Shown piece by piece: positions 55,597 through 63,377 of a stretch of 64,000 nucleotides of DNA. Made by a program: the position numbers and the translations under genes. The notes below the pieces were generated by a model. It was given only the letters and a program-made list of their open reading frames with translations, made no database searches and was not told where the DNA came from. The stretch comes from Variovorax sp. PBL-E5 (GTDB taxonomy: Bacteria > Pseudomonadota > Gammaproteobacteria > Burkholderiales > Burkholderiaceae_C): positions 868,001-932,000 of the forward strand of contig NZ_LR594671.1 in NCBI RefSeq assembly GCF_901827185.1. The letters run 5' to 3'. Within the stretch, counting starts at the first letter, position 1. Every line of letters begins with the position of its first letter.

Positions 55597-56751
55597 ATGT
55601 CGGCCGTCCTCCATCAACCCTCGCTCGTGCGGCGCGTGCTGCCCATCTTCCAGGGTTTCGACGGCTTCATCGCGTTCGCAGTCTTCCTGCTCGCCTGCGC
55701 CGGCATGCTGACGATGTACTCGTCGGGCTACGACCATGGCAGCCGCTTCGTGGACCATGGGCGCAACATGCTGATCGCAGGCTTCATCATGTTCGTGGTG
55801 GCGCAGATCCCGCCGCAGCGGCTCATGGTGTTCGCCGTGCCGCTCTATACGCTGGGCGTGGCGCTGCTGATCGCGGTGGCGCTCTTCGGCCTGACCAAGA
55901 AGGGGGCCAGGCGCTGGATCAACGTCGGTGTCGTGATCCAGCCGAGCGAGATCCTGAAGATCGCGATGCCGCTGATGCTGGCCTGGTGGTTCCAGCGCCG
56001 CGAGGGGCAATTGCGGCCGCTCGACTTCGTTGTGGCCACGGTGCTGCTGGCGGTGCCGATCGGCCTGATCATGAAGCAGCCCGACCTCGGCACGGCGCTG
56101 CTGGTGCTCGCAGCCGGCATGTCGGTGATCTTCTTTGCCGGCCTGTCGTGGAAGCTGATCGTGCCGCCGGTGGTGATCGGCCTGGTCGCGATCTCGCTGA
56201 TCGTGGGTTTCGAGTCGCAGCTGTGCGCCGACGGCGTCGACTGGAAGGTGCTGCACGACTACCAGAAGCAGCGCGTCTGCACGCTGCTCGACCCGAGCAA
56301 GGATCCGCTGGGCAAGGGCTTCCACATCATCCAGGGGATGATCGCGATCGGCTCCGGCGGCGTCGGCGGCAAGGGCTTCATGCAGGGCACGCAGACGCAC
56401 CTCGAATTCATCCCCGAACGCACCACCGATTTCATCTTCGCGGCCTATGCAGAGGAGTTCGGCCTGGTGGGCAACCTGGCGCTGATCGCCGCCTTTATCC
56501 TGCTGATCCTGCGCGGACTGGCGATCGCATCGGATGCGCCGACCCTGTTCTCTCGTCTGCTGGCCGGCGCGGTGACGATGATCTTCTTCACCTATGCCTT
56601 CGTGAACATGGGGATGGTGAGCGGCATCCTGCCGGTGGTGGGTGTGCCGTTGCCTTTCATCAGTTATGGCGGTACGGCGATGGTGACCCTGGGCCTGGGG
56701 CTGGGCATCCTCATGTCCATCTCTCGCGCCAAGCGCCTCATTCAGACCTGA
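55597..56751 (+). CDS. rodA: Rod-shape peptidoglycan polymerase RodA
   Basis: 384 residues, SEDS family, about ten helices. MLTMYSSGYD in helix 1, KKGARRWINVGVVIQPSEILKIAMPLML, MKQPDLGTALLVLAAG (catalytic Asp), HLEFIPERTTDFIFAAYAEEFGLVGN and VGVPLPFISYGGTAMV. The wide periplasmic insert LCADGVDWKVLHDYQKQRV is typical of RodA. Works with PBP2 in elongation. mreBCD and the PBP2 gene are not next to it here. Confidence 0.95.
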   Translation: MSAVLHQPSLVRRVLPIFQGFDGFIAFAVFLLACAGMLTMYSSGYDHGSRFVDHGRNMLIAGFIMFVVAQIPPQRLMVFAVPLYTLGVALLIAVALFGLTKKGARRWINVGVVIQPSEILKIAMPLMLAWWFQRREGQLRPLDFVVATVLLAVPIGLIMKQPDLGTALLVLAAGMSVIFFAGLSWKLIVPPVVIGLVAISLIVGFESQLCADGVDWKVLHDYQKQRVCTLLDPSKDPLGKGFHIIQGMIAIGSGGVGGKGFMQGTQTHLEFIPERTTDFIFAAYAEEFGLVGNLALIAAFILLILRGLAIASDAPTLFSRLLAGAVTMIFFTYAFVNMGMVSGILPVVGVPLPFISYGGTAMVTLGLGLGILMSISRAKRLIQT

Positions 56752-56783
56752 CCCTGCGGCCGGCGCAGCCAGGGGTGCCGCCC

Positions 56784-56789
56784 TAGAAT
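56784..56789 (+). promoter_or_regulatory. -10-like TAGAAT, 6 bases before tldD
   Basis: TAGAAT, GGTTTC, ATG 56796, without ribosome site. Same hexamer and spacing as in front of mpl. Confidence 0.4.
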
Positions 56790-56795
56790 GGTTTC

Positions 56796-58256
56796 ATGAT
56801 CAGTCGCGAACCCACCATCGAGCGCCTCGCCACGGCGCAACAACTCCTGCTCACGCCCTTCGGTCTCGACGAGTCGCATCTGTCGCGCGCACTCGCCGAA
56901 ATCACGGCGCACAAGGTCGACGATGCCGACCTCTACTTCCAGTACACCCGCAGCGAGGGCTGGAGCCTGGAGGAGGGCATCGTCAAGACCGGCAGCTTCA
57001 GCATCGACCAGGGCGTGGGCGTGCGCGCAGTGAGCGGCGAGAAGACGGCGTTCGCCTATTCGGACGACATCTCCGAAGCCTCGCTGCTCGATGCGGCGCG
57101 CACGGTCCGTGCCATTTCGTCCGCGGGCCGTACGGCCCGCGTGAAGACGCCGGCGCGCAGGATAGCGAGCAGCCGTTCGCTCTACGACGGCATCGATCCG
57201 ATCTCCACGCTCGACAGCACGGCCAAGGTCGAGCTGCTCGGAAAGGTCGAAAAGCTGGCCCGCTCGCGCGATCCGCGCGTGGCGCAGGTGATGGCCGGCC
57301 TCGCGAGCGAATACGACGTGGTGCTGGTCGCGCGCGCCGACGGCACGCTGGCCGCCGACGTGCGGCCCCTTGTGCGGCTCTCGGTCACGGTGATCGCCGA
57401 GCAGAACGGCCGCCGCGAAATGGGTTCGGGCGGCGGCGGCGGCCGCTTCGGCCTGGCCTATTTCGACGACGCGCACATCGCGGAGTATGTGGATCAGGCG
57501 GTCAAGTCGGCATTGACCAACCTCGATTCGCGGCCCGCGCCGGCCGGCGAGATGACGGTGGTGCTCGGCCCGGGCTGGCCCGGCATCCTGCTGCACGAGG
57601 CCATCGGCCATGGCCTGGAAGGCGACTTCAACCGCAAGGGTTCGAGTGCGTTCTCGGGCCGCATCGGGCAACGCGTCGCGGCCAAGGGCGTGACGGTATT
57701 GGACGACGGCACGATCGCCGATCGCCGCGGTTCACTCAACGTCGACGACGAAGGCAACGCGACGCAACGCAACGTGCTGATCGAGGACGGCATCCTGAAG
57801 GGCTACATCCAGGACTCGCTCAATGCACGGCTGATGAAGTCCAAGCCGACCGGCAACGGCCGGCGCGAGAGCTATGCGCACGTGCCAATGCCGCGCATGA
57901 CCAACACCTACATGCTGGGCGGCGACCGGGTGCCGGCGGAAATCGTGGCCAGCATCAAGAAGGGCCTCTATGCCACCAATTTCGGCGGCGGCCAGGTCGA
58001 CATCACGAGCGGCAAGTTCGTGTTCTCGGCCAGCGAAGCCTACTGGGTCGAGAACGGGAAGATCCAATATCCGGTCAAGGGCGCGACCCTGGTCGGCAAC
58101 GGTCCGGATGCGCTGACCCGCGTCACGATGATCGGCAACGACATGGCGCTCGATTCGGGCGTCGGCACCTGCGGCAAGGAAGGCCAGAGCGTGCCGGTCG
58201 GTGTCGGCCAGCCGACGCTGCGAATCGACGGATTGACCGTAGGCGGCACGGCTTGA
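56796..58256 (+). CDS. tldD: Metalloprotease TldD
   Basis: 486 residues. TldD/PmbA family: DDADLYFQYTRSEGWSLEEGIVKTGSF, the metal motif HEAIGHGLEGD (HExxxH), STRNV-type FNRKGSSAFSG, IEDGILKGYIQDSLNARLM and PVKGATLVGNGPDAL. With TldE (PmbA) it removes leader parts from modified peptides and toxins such as CcdA. The partner gene is not in view. Ends 17 bases before the attenuator leader of the next gene. Confidence 0.95.
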   Translation: MISREPTIERLATAQQLLLTPFGLDESHLSRALAEITAHKVDDADLYFQYTRSEGWSLEEGIVKTGSFSIDQGVGVRAVSGEKTAFAYSDDISEASLLDAARTVRAISSAGRTARVKTPARRIASSRSLYDGIDPISTLDSTAKVELLGKVEKLARSRDPRVAQVMAGLASEYDVVLVARADGTLAADVRPLVRLSVTVIAEQNGRREMGSGGGGGRFGLAYFDDAHIAEYVDQAVKSALTNLDSRPAPAGEMTVVLGPGWPGILLHEAIGHGLEGDFNRKGSSAFSGRIGQRVAAKGVTVLDDGTIADRRGSLNVDDEGNATQRNVLIEDGILKGYIQDSLNARLMKSKPTGNGRRESYAHVPMPRMTNTYMLGGDRVPAEIVASIKKGLYATNFGGGQVDITSGKFVFSASEAYWVENGKIQYPVKGATLVGNGPDALTRVTMIGNDMALDSGVGTCGKEGQSVPVGVGQPTLRIDGLTVGGTA

Positions 58257-58259
58257 GGC

Positions 58260-58265
58260 TATACT
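58260..58265 (+). promoter_or_regulatory. -10 TATACT of the aro attenuator transcript
   Basis: TATACT lies 8 bases before the leader-peptide ATG (58274). RNA would start at about 58272, so the leader message seems leaderless. TTGACC at 58233-58238 is a possible -35, but 21 bases is a long spacer. Confidence 0.45.
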
Positions 58266-58273
58266 CCGCACCC

Positions 58274-58348
58274 ATGTCCGCTCTTCGCGCTTATTTCTTT
58301 GCCTACTTTTGGTTCCCGGTTTCCGGCGGACGAGAGGCGCGTGCGTAG
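58274..58348 (+). CDS. Attenuator leader peptide, 24 residues, aromatic-rich
   Basis: ATG 58274 to TAG 58348, 24 codons. Codons 7-14 read Tyr-Phe-Phe-Ala-Tyr-Phe-Trp-Phe, so seven of eight are aromatic and all three aromatic amino acids occur. Such runs are the hallmark of leader peptides in pheA and trp attenuators. Ribosome stalling there for lack of charged tRNA would cover RNA region 1 (GTCCGC, 58276-58281) and leave region 2 (CCGGCGG, 58323-58329) free to pair with region 3 of the terminator. The peptide itself has no expected function. Confidence 0.8.
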   Translation: MSALRAYFFAYFWFPVSGGREARA

Positions 58349-58376
58349 AGCAAGCAGACAGCAGAACCCCTCTCAG

Positions 58377-58410
58377 AACCGCCGGTGCCAAAAGCCCGGC
58401 GGTTTTTCTT
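58377..58410 (+). terminator. Attenuator terminator upstream of the DAHP synthase gene
   Basis: AACCGCCGG (58377-58385), a ten-base loop, CCGGCGGTT (58396-58404), then T-rich sequence (five Ts at 58403-58407). This is a strong intrinsic terminator placed before the coding region. Its left arm is exactly complementary to CCGGCGG at 58323-58329, giving the alternative antiterminator. Confidence 0.85.
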
Positions 58411-58454
58411 TGGCCGAACGAATTTCAAGACCCCCCGAAAGAAGGAACGACAGC

Positions 58455-59579
58455 ATGAGCACGAAAGCCGCCCCGTCCAGCGACGCCTGGTACGCGAACG
58501 TCGAGAAAACCAGCCAGACCGACGACGAACGCATCAAGGACATCACCGTGCTGCCTCCTCCTGAACACCTGATCCGCTTCTTCCCGATCCGTGGGACGGG
58601 CATCGAATCCCTGATCAGCGGCACGCGCCGTGCCATCCACAACATCATGGCCGGCAAGGATGACCGGCTGCTGGTGATCATGGGGCCATGCTCGATCCAC
58701 GACCCCGCCGCTGCGCTCGAGTACGCCCGGCGCCTGAAGGCGGAACGCCAGAAGTACGCAGACACGCTCGAGATCGTGATGCGCGTGTACTTCGAGAAGC
58801 CGCGCACCACCGTGGGCTGGAAGGGGCTCATCAACGATCCGTACCTCGACCAGACCTTCCGGATCGACGAGGGCCTGCGGATCGCGCGCCAGTTGCTGAT
58901 CGACATCAATCGCCTGGGGCTGCCGGCCGGCAGCGAGTTCCTCGACGTGATCTCGCCCCAATACATCGGCGACCTGATCGCCTGGGGCGCGATCGGTGCG
59001 CGCACGACCGAGAGCCAGGTGCACCGCGAGCTGGCCTCGGGGCTGTCGGCGCCGATCGGCTTCAAGAACGGCACCGACGGCAACATCCGTATCGCGACCG
59101 ACGCGATCCAGGCCGCGGCGCGCGGCCATCATTTTCTTTCCGTCCACAAGAACGGCCAGGTCGCGATCGTGCAGACCAACGGCAACAAGGACTGCCATGT
59201 GATCCTGCGCGGCGGCAAGGCGCCCAACTACGACGCGCAGAGCGTAGCGGCGGCCTGCAAGGATCTCGAGGCCGCCAAGCTGCCCGCCACGCTGATGGTC
59301 GATTGCAGCCATGCCAACAGCAGCAAGCAGCATCAGAAGCAGGTCGACGTCGCGAAGGACATTGCGGCCCAGGTCGCGGGTGGCAGCCGGAGCGTGTTCG
59401 GCTTGATGGTCGAGAGCCATCTGCATGCCGGCGCGCAGAAGTTCACGCCGGGCAAGGACCGGGTCGACAGCCTCGAATACGGCAAGAGCATCACCGACGC
59501 CTGCCTGGGCTGGGACGATTCGGTGCAGGTGCTGGAAGCGCTGTCGCAGGCCGTCAAGCAGCGGCGCGGGTCGCTGTGA
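58455..59579 (+). CDS. aroG: 3-deoxy-7-phosphoheptulonate synthase (AroG type, class I)
   Basis: 374 residues. First enzyme of the shikimate pathway: condenses PEP and erythrose-4-phosphate. MGPCSIHDPAAALEYARRLK, YFEKPRTTVGWKGLINDP, GSEFLDVISPQYIGDLIAWGAIGARTTESQ (metal and PEP site), GFKNGTDGN, DCSHANSSKQH and MVESHLHAGAQ are all present. Ribosome site GAAGGAACG. Transcription must pass the leader attenuator, so expression should rise when charged Phe, Tyr or Trp tRNA is scarce. Which aromatic amino acid inhibits the enzyme cannot be told with certainty. Confidence 0.96.
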   Translation: MSTKAAPSSDAWYANVEKTSQTDDERIKDITVLPPPEHLIRFFPIRGTGIESLISGTRRAIHNIMAGKDDRLLVIMGPCSIHDPAAALEYARRLKAERQKYADTLEIVMRVYFEKPRTTVGWKGLINDPYLDQTFRIDEGLRIARQLLIDINRLGLPAGSEFLDVISPQYIGDLIAWGAIGARTTESQVHRELASGLSAPIGFKNGTDGNIRIATDAIQAAARGHHFLSVHKNGQVAIVQTNGNKDCHVILRGGKAPNYDAQSVAAACKDLEAAKLPATLMVDCSHANSSKQHQKQVDVAKDIAAQVAGGSRSVFGLMVESHLHAGAQKFTPGKDRVDSLEYGKSITDACLGWDDSVQVLEALSQAVKQRRGSL

Positions 59580-59690
59580 GCCCCCGGCTTTTCACTTCAC
59601 TTCGCTTCGCTGCTTGTAATTCGCCACCCCCGAGGGGGTGGCTCGGCCGCCTTGGGGCGGCCCGGCGGCGGCCGACTCGCGGCGCTTGAA
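59580..59690 (+). repeat. Dispersed intergenic repeat, copy F (diverged)
   Basis: Forward copy: GCCCCCGGCTTTTCACTTC, a CACCCCCGAGGGGGTGGC core, then GCCGCCTTGGGGCGGCCCGG. Less like the others but keeps the C-run, CACTTC and central palindrome in order. Lies between the convergent aroG and cupin genes and may serve as a two-way terminator. Confidence 0.55.
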
Positions 59691-59696
59691 TTTCAG

Positions 59697-60197
59697 TCAG
59701 ATCAGCGCGGCCAAGTCCGGCCAGTGATGGCGCAGCAAGGCCGCTTCGTCGCTGTCCGGGCGCATGAATGAAAAGTCGGTGAAGTCGAAGCCTGGCCCCA
59801 CGGTGCAACCGACCAGCGTGTAGTCGTCAGAGGGCTTCGTCGCGATGGGCCGGGCCGCTTGCCATTGGCCGGCCGGTACGGTGTGCTGAGGCCGTGTGCC
59901 ATGAACGTCGACCGGGCCGAGCCGCACATGGGCTGGTGCCGTGCGAAGCGCCGCGTCGCAGGTCCAGAGTGCCAGCGGCACGCCTTCCAGATGAATCCAC
60001 ACTTCGTCGGATCGCACGGTGTGCCAGCGGGAGTGCTGGTGGGCTTCGAGCAGGAAGTAGATGGTCGTGAGCGCCTGGCGCGCGGGGCGGCCGTCGGCGG
60101 GCACGACCTGGGCCGTCGAGCGGAACACCTCGCGAAACCAGCCGCCCTCGGGATGGGGCTGCAACTGGAGGGTCTCGATGAGCTGCCGGGCGCGCAT
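59697..60197 (-). CDS. Cupin (DUF985) family protein
   Basis: 166 residues, single cupin barrel. RQLIETLQLQPHPEGGWFREVFRS, TIYFLLEAHQHSRWHTVRSDEVWIHLEG, HTVPAGQWQAARP and LVGCTVGPGFDFTDFSFM match the DUF985/YML079w-like family, which has no settled function. ATG 60197 begins 5 bases beyond the mpl stop on the same strand, so it follows mpl. Confidence 0.85.
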   Translation of the reverse strand: MRARQLIETLQLQPHPEGGWFREVFRSTAQVVPADGRPARQALTTIYFLLEAHQHSRWHTVRSDEVWIHLEGVPLALWTCDAALRTAPAHVRLGPVDVHGTRPQHTVPAGQWQAARPIATKPSDDYTLVGCTVGPGFDFTDFSFMRPDSDEAALLRHHWPDLAALI

Positions 60198-60202
60198 GGG
60201 AT

Positions 60203-61606
60203 CTATTTTGCCGCGCGCAACGCGGAAAGCAGCTTGTCGTGCACGCCGCCGAAGCCCCCGTTGCTCATGCAGACGATGTGATCGCCGGGACGCGCGGCGG
60301 CGACGATCCCGGCCACCAGCGGCTCGATCGCTCCGGCCACCTGCGCCCGCGAACCCAGGGGGGCGAGGGCGGCGGCGGCGTCCCAGTCCAATCCGCCGCT
60401 GTGACAGAAGGCGAGATCGGCCGCCTCCAGGCTCCAGGGCAGTTGTGCCGCCATGGTGCCGAGCTTCATGGTGTTGCTGCGCGGTTCGAACGCCGCCAGG
60501 ATGCGTTCGCCTTGCCTGCCGCTCGCATCGAGCTTCTGGCGCAGGCCGTCGAGCGTGGTGCGGATCGCCGTTGGGTGATGCGCGAAATCGTCGTAGACGG
60601 CGATGGTTCCCTCGCTGCGCTCCACCGATCCGCGCAGCTCCATGCGCCGGCGCACATTGCGGAAACTGCCGAGCGCGGCCGCCGCTGCGGCTGGGTCGAC
60701 GCCGACGTGATCCGCCGCGGCGATCGCCGCGAGCCCGTTCATCTGGTTGTGCAGGCCCGACAACGGCCATTCGACACGCCCGACCCGGACGCCAGCGCGC
60801 AGCACGTCGAAGGCGTCATGCGATCCGTCGGCCCGCCATTCGCCGCCGGCTCCGAAGCGGGCGACTTCGCTCCAACAGCCTTGTGCCAGCACGCGTTGCA
60901 GGCTTTCCTCGGTGGCGTTGACGACGACGCGGCCTCGGCGGGGTACCGTGCGCACGAGATGATGGAATTGCCTTTCGATCGCCGCGAGGTCGTCGAAGAT
61001 GTCCGCGTGATCGAATTCCAGGTTGTTCAGGATCGCGGTCCGCGGGCGGTAGTGGACGAACTTGCTGCGCTTGTCGAAGAACGCCGTGTCGTACTCGTCG
61101 GCCTCGATCACGAAAGGGGATTCGGCGCTTCGCCCGAGCCGGGCGGAGATGCCGAAGTCGAGCGGCACCCCACCCACCAGAAAGCCCGGTGCCAGTCCTG
61201 CCTGCTCGAGAATCCAGGCCAGCATGGAGGTCGTGGTCGTCTTGCCGTGCGTGCCGGCGACCGCCATCACGTGGCGCCCTTGCAAGACGTGTTCGGCCAG
61301 CCATTGGGGCCCACTGGTGTAGTGAGCGCCGGCATCGAGAACGGCTTCCATGAGCGGAAACTTGGGCGAACCATCACCCAGCCTAATCCGCGACACCACG
61401 TTGCCGACGACGAAGACATCCGGCCGCAGGGCCAGTTGGTCTTCGCCAAAGCCTTCGATGAGCTCGATGCCGAGGGCTCGCAACTGGTCGCTCATCGGCG
61501 GATAGACGCCGGCATCGCAGCCTGTCACCCGATGGCCGGCTTCGCGCGCCAGGGCGGCGACGCCGCCCATGAAAGTGCCGCAGATGCCGAGAATGTGAAT
61601 ATGCAT
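60203..61606 (-). CDS. mpl: UDP-MurNAc:L-Ala-gamma-D-Glu-meso-DAP ligase Mpl
   Basis: 467 residues. Mur ligase family: [91 protein letters not shown] and FEPRSNTMK. Recycles the murein tripeptide by attaching it to UDP-MurNAc. Divergent from the gene at 61673, with 66 bases between the two start codons; both have leaderless-type -10 hexamers. Confidence 0.96.
   Translation of the reverse strand: MHIHILGICGTFMGGVAALAREAGHRVTGCDAGVYPPMSDQLRALGIELIEGFGEDQLALRPDVFVVGNVVSRIRLGDGSPKFPLMEAVLDAGAHYTSGPQWLAEHVLQGRHVMAVAGTHGKTTTTSMLAWILEQAGLAPGFLVGGVPLDFGISARLGRSAESPFVIEADEYDTAFFDKRSKFVHYRPRTAILNNLEFDHADIFDDLAAIERQFHHLVRTVPRRGRVVVNATEESLQRVLAQGCWSEVARFGAGGEWRADGSHDAFDVLRAGVRVGRVEWPLSGLHNQMNGLAAIAAADHVGVDPAAAAAALGSFRNVRRRMELRGSVERSEGTIAVYDDFAHHPTAIRTTLDGLRQKLDASGRQGERILAAFEPRSNTMKLGTMAAQLPWSLEAADLAFCHSGGLDWDAAAALAPLGSRAQVAGAIEPLVAGIVAAARPGDHIVCMSNGGFGGVHDKLLSALRAAK
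60205..60210 (-). promoter_or_regulatory. -10-like CAAAAT, 7 bases before the cupin gene
   Basis: On the minus strand CAAAAT, AGATCCC, ATG (60197). It lies inside the end of mpl, so the cupin gene may have its own leaderless transcript as well. Confidence 0.3.
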
Positions 61607-61612
61607 TGGGCG

Positions 61613-61618
61613 ATTCTA
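61613..61618 (-). promoter_or_regulatory. -10-like TAGAAT, 6 bases before mpl
   Basis: On the minus strand TAGAAT, CGCCCA, ATG (61606). No ribosome site. Confidence 0.4.
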
Positions 61619-61660
61619 GGGATGCATTCGCGCGGCCTTCTGTGACCGCCGTACTGCGGG

Positions 61661-61666
61661 CAAAAT
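61661..61666 (+). promoter_or_regulatory. -10-like CAAAAT, 6 bases before the gene at 61673
   Basis: CAAAAT, GGCCGG, ATG 61673. No ribosome site; divergent from the mpl promoter. Confidence 0.35.
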
Positions 61667-61672
61667 GGCCGG

Positions 61673-62266
61673 ATGGACATGTCCAAGCAGGAAATTGCCG
61701 CTGCCGCGGCCCGCCTCGTCGTCGAGGAAGGGCTGGAGTACGGCCCGGCGAAACGCCGTGCACTGCGCGATCTGGGTTTGCCCGCGCGCACCGCGCTGCC
61801 CAACAATGACGAGGTCGAGGCCGAGGTCCGGGATTACATCCAGCTGTACTGCGCCGACACGCAACCCAAGGAGCTGCATGCGTTGCGGCTGCTTGCGCTC
61901 GAATGGATGGAGCGGATGGCGCAGTTCCGGCCTCACGTTGGCGGCGCCGTGTGGCACGGCACGGCCACGCGGCTGTCGGACATCTACATCCAGCTCTTTT
62001 GCGACGATTCGAAATCGGCGGAGATCGCGCTGATCGATCACCATGTCGACTACGAGCCGCGCATGGTCACCGGCTTCCATGGCGAGCAGGTCGAGGCGCT
62101 CAGCGTCCATGCCGCAAGTCGTACGCTGGGCGAGGAGATCGGCGTTCACTTGCTCGTGTACGACCTCGACGACCTGCGCGGTGCGCTCAAGCCCGATGCA
62201 CAAGGCCGCGTGCCCCGCGGAAATCTGGCCGCGCTGCGACGGCTGATAGAAAAGGATACGGAATGA
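61673..62266 (+). CDS. Conserved hypothetical protein of unknown function
   Basis: 197 residues, soluble, no signal peptide. N-terminal helical part (QEIAAAAARLVVEEGLEYGPAKRRALRDLGL), then a compact domain with GGAVWHGTATRLSDIYIQLFCDDSKSAEIALIDHHVDYEPR. The GTATRLSDIYIQLFCDD segment has the look of a nucleotidyltransferase active-site strand, but I would not assign this. ATG 61679 is an alternative start. Coupled to the TlpA-like gene by ATGA overlap. Conserved residues cluster in the middle, so it is likely a real enzyme or RNA-binding protein. Confidence 0.75.
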   Translation: MDMSKQEIAAAAARLVVEEGLEYGPAKRRALRDLGLPARTALPNNDEVEAEVRDYIQLYCADTQPKELHALRLLALEWMERMAQFRPHVGGAVWHGTATRLSDIYIQLFCDDSKSAEIALIDHHVDYEPRMVTGFHGEQVEALSVHAASRTLGEEIGVHLLVYDLDDLRGALKPDAQGRVPRGNLAALRRLIEKDTE

Positions 62267-62796
62267 CTTCTTCGCCAACGCGCCGAGGCCTGATTTATGG
62301 CGGCGTCGCGGCCATTGCGGCTGCGGCTGGCCTGGGCGGCGCGCTCTGGCGCCACGACGCTGGCGCCAGCGGTGGCGAGAAGCTCGGCGCGGACTTCTGG
62401 TCCCGCCGCTTCGATCGTCCGGAGGGCGGCGAATTGCTGCTCGCAAACCTCCGCGGCAAGCCCTTGCTGGTCAACTTCTGGGCGACCTGGTGTCCTCCTT
62501 GTGTGGAGGAAATGCCAATGATCGACGCCTTCTTCCGCGAAAATAGTGCCAACGGATGGCAAGTGATCGGATTGGCAATCGATCAACCGAGCGCTGTGCG
62601 CAAGTTCCTGGTCAAGACGCCGGTCACCTATCCCATCGGTCTGGCGGGTCTGGATGGCACGGAACTGGTCAAGCAATTGGGCAACAGCGCCGGGGGATTG
62701 CCCTTCTCGTTCGTGGTGGCGGCCGATGGCTCCGTCTCGGCGCGTAAAATGGGAAAGCTTGAGCCGAGCGACTTCCAGGCATGGCACCGCGTCTAG
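62263..62796 (+). CDS. TlpA/ResA-like thiol:disulfide oxidoreductase
   Basis: 177 residues. N-terminal membrane anchor or Tat-like signal (TRRGLIYGGVAAIAAAAGLGG, with two Arg), then a thioredoxin domain with WATWCPPCVEEMP (CxxC near residue 77-80), GLAIDQPSAVRKFL and the cis-Pro in GGLPFSFVV. Acts in the periplasm as a reductase, for instance in cytochrome c assembly. Coupled to the unknown gene before it. Confidence 0.9.
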   Translation: MTSSPTRRGLIYGGVAAIAAAAGLGGALWRHDAGASGGEKLGADFWSRRFDRPEGGELLLANLRGKPLLVNFWATWCPPCVEEMPMIDAFFRENSANGWQVIGLAIDQPSAVRKFLVKTPVTYPIGLAGLDGTELVKQLGNSAGGLPFSFVVAADGSVSARKMGKLEPSDFQAWHRV

Positions 62797-62910
62797 TTCA
62801 GAGCTAGAATCCGGGCCCACGAATCCGGCAGTTGGCGCTGAAACGCCGAAATAAGCCGATTTTCAGGCGATTTAAGTTCTAATAACCGGCAAAGCCGGCG
62901 CTGGAGTCCC

Positions 62911-63375
62911 ATGGATCTACGCAAACTGAAGACACTCATCGATCTGGTGTCCGAATCGAATATTTCCGAACTGGAAATCACCGAAACCGAAGGCAAGGTC
63001 CGTATCGTCAAGGGCGGCGTGGCTGCCCCCGTTCAATATGTTCAGACGCTCGCTGCACCAGCCCCGGCCGGTGCAACTGCCGTATCTGGCGCCATCGCCG
63101 CCGCACCCGCTGGCGCGCCTGCGGAGGCCGCAGTGCCGGCCGGTCATGCCATCAAGTCGCCGATGGTGGGGACCTTCTATCGATCTTCGAGCCCGGGTGC
63201 ACCGGCCTTCGTCGAGATCGGCAGCCAGGTCAAGGAGGGCGACACAGTCTGCATCATCGAAGCGATGAAGATCCTCAATGAAATCGAGGCGGACAAATCC
63301 GGGACCGTGACCCAGATCCTCGGCGAGAACGGCCAGGCGGTCGAATACGGCCAGCCGCTGTTCATCATCGAGTGA
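62911..63375 (+). CDS. accB: Biotin carboxyl carrier protein of acetyl-CoA carboxylase
   Basis: 154 residues. N-terminal domain ([32 protein letters not shown]), an Ala/Pro linker (about 45-78), and the biotinyl domain with [22 protein letters not shown] and the biotinylated Lys120 in EAMKILNEI. Carries CO2 between AccC and AccAD in fatty-acid synthesis. 114 bases of low-GC sequence lie upstream, probably with the promoter and leader; no clear boxes. Two bases before accC. Confidence 0.97.
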   Translation: MDLRKLKTLIDLVSESNISELEITETEGKVRIVKGGVAAPVQYVQTLAAPAPAGATAVSGAIAAAPAGAPAEAAVPAGHAIKSPMVGTFYRSSSPGAPAFVEIGSQVKEGDTVCIIEAMKILNEIEADKSGTVTQILGENGQAVEYGQPLFIIE

Positions 63376-63377
63376 CC

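Noticed and set aside
25134..59690. The dispersed repeats as a CRISPR array or insertion-sequence ends
   Set aside because: Copies are single, thousands of bases apart, without spacers, target duplications or a transposase.
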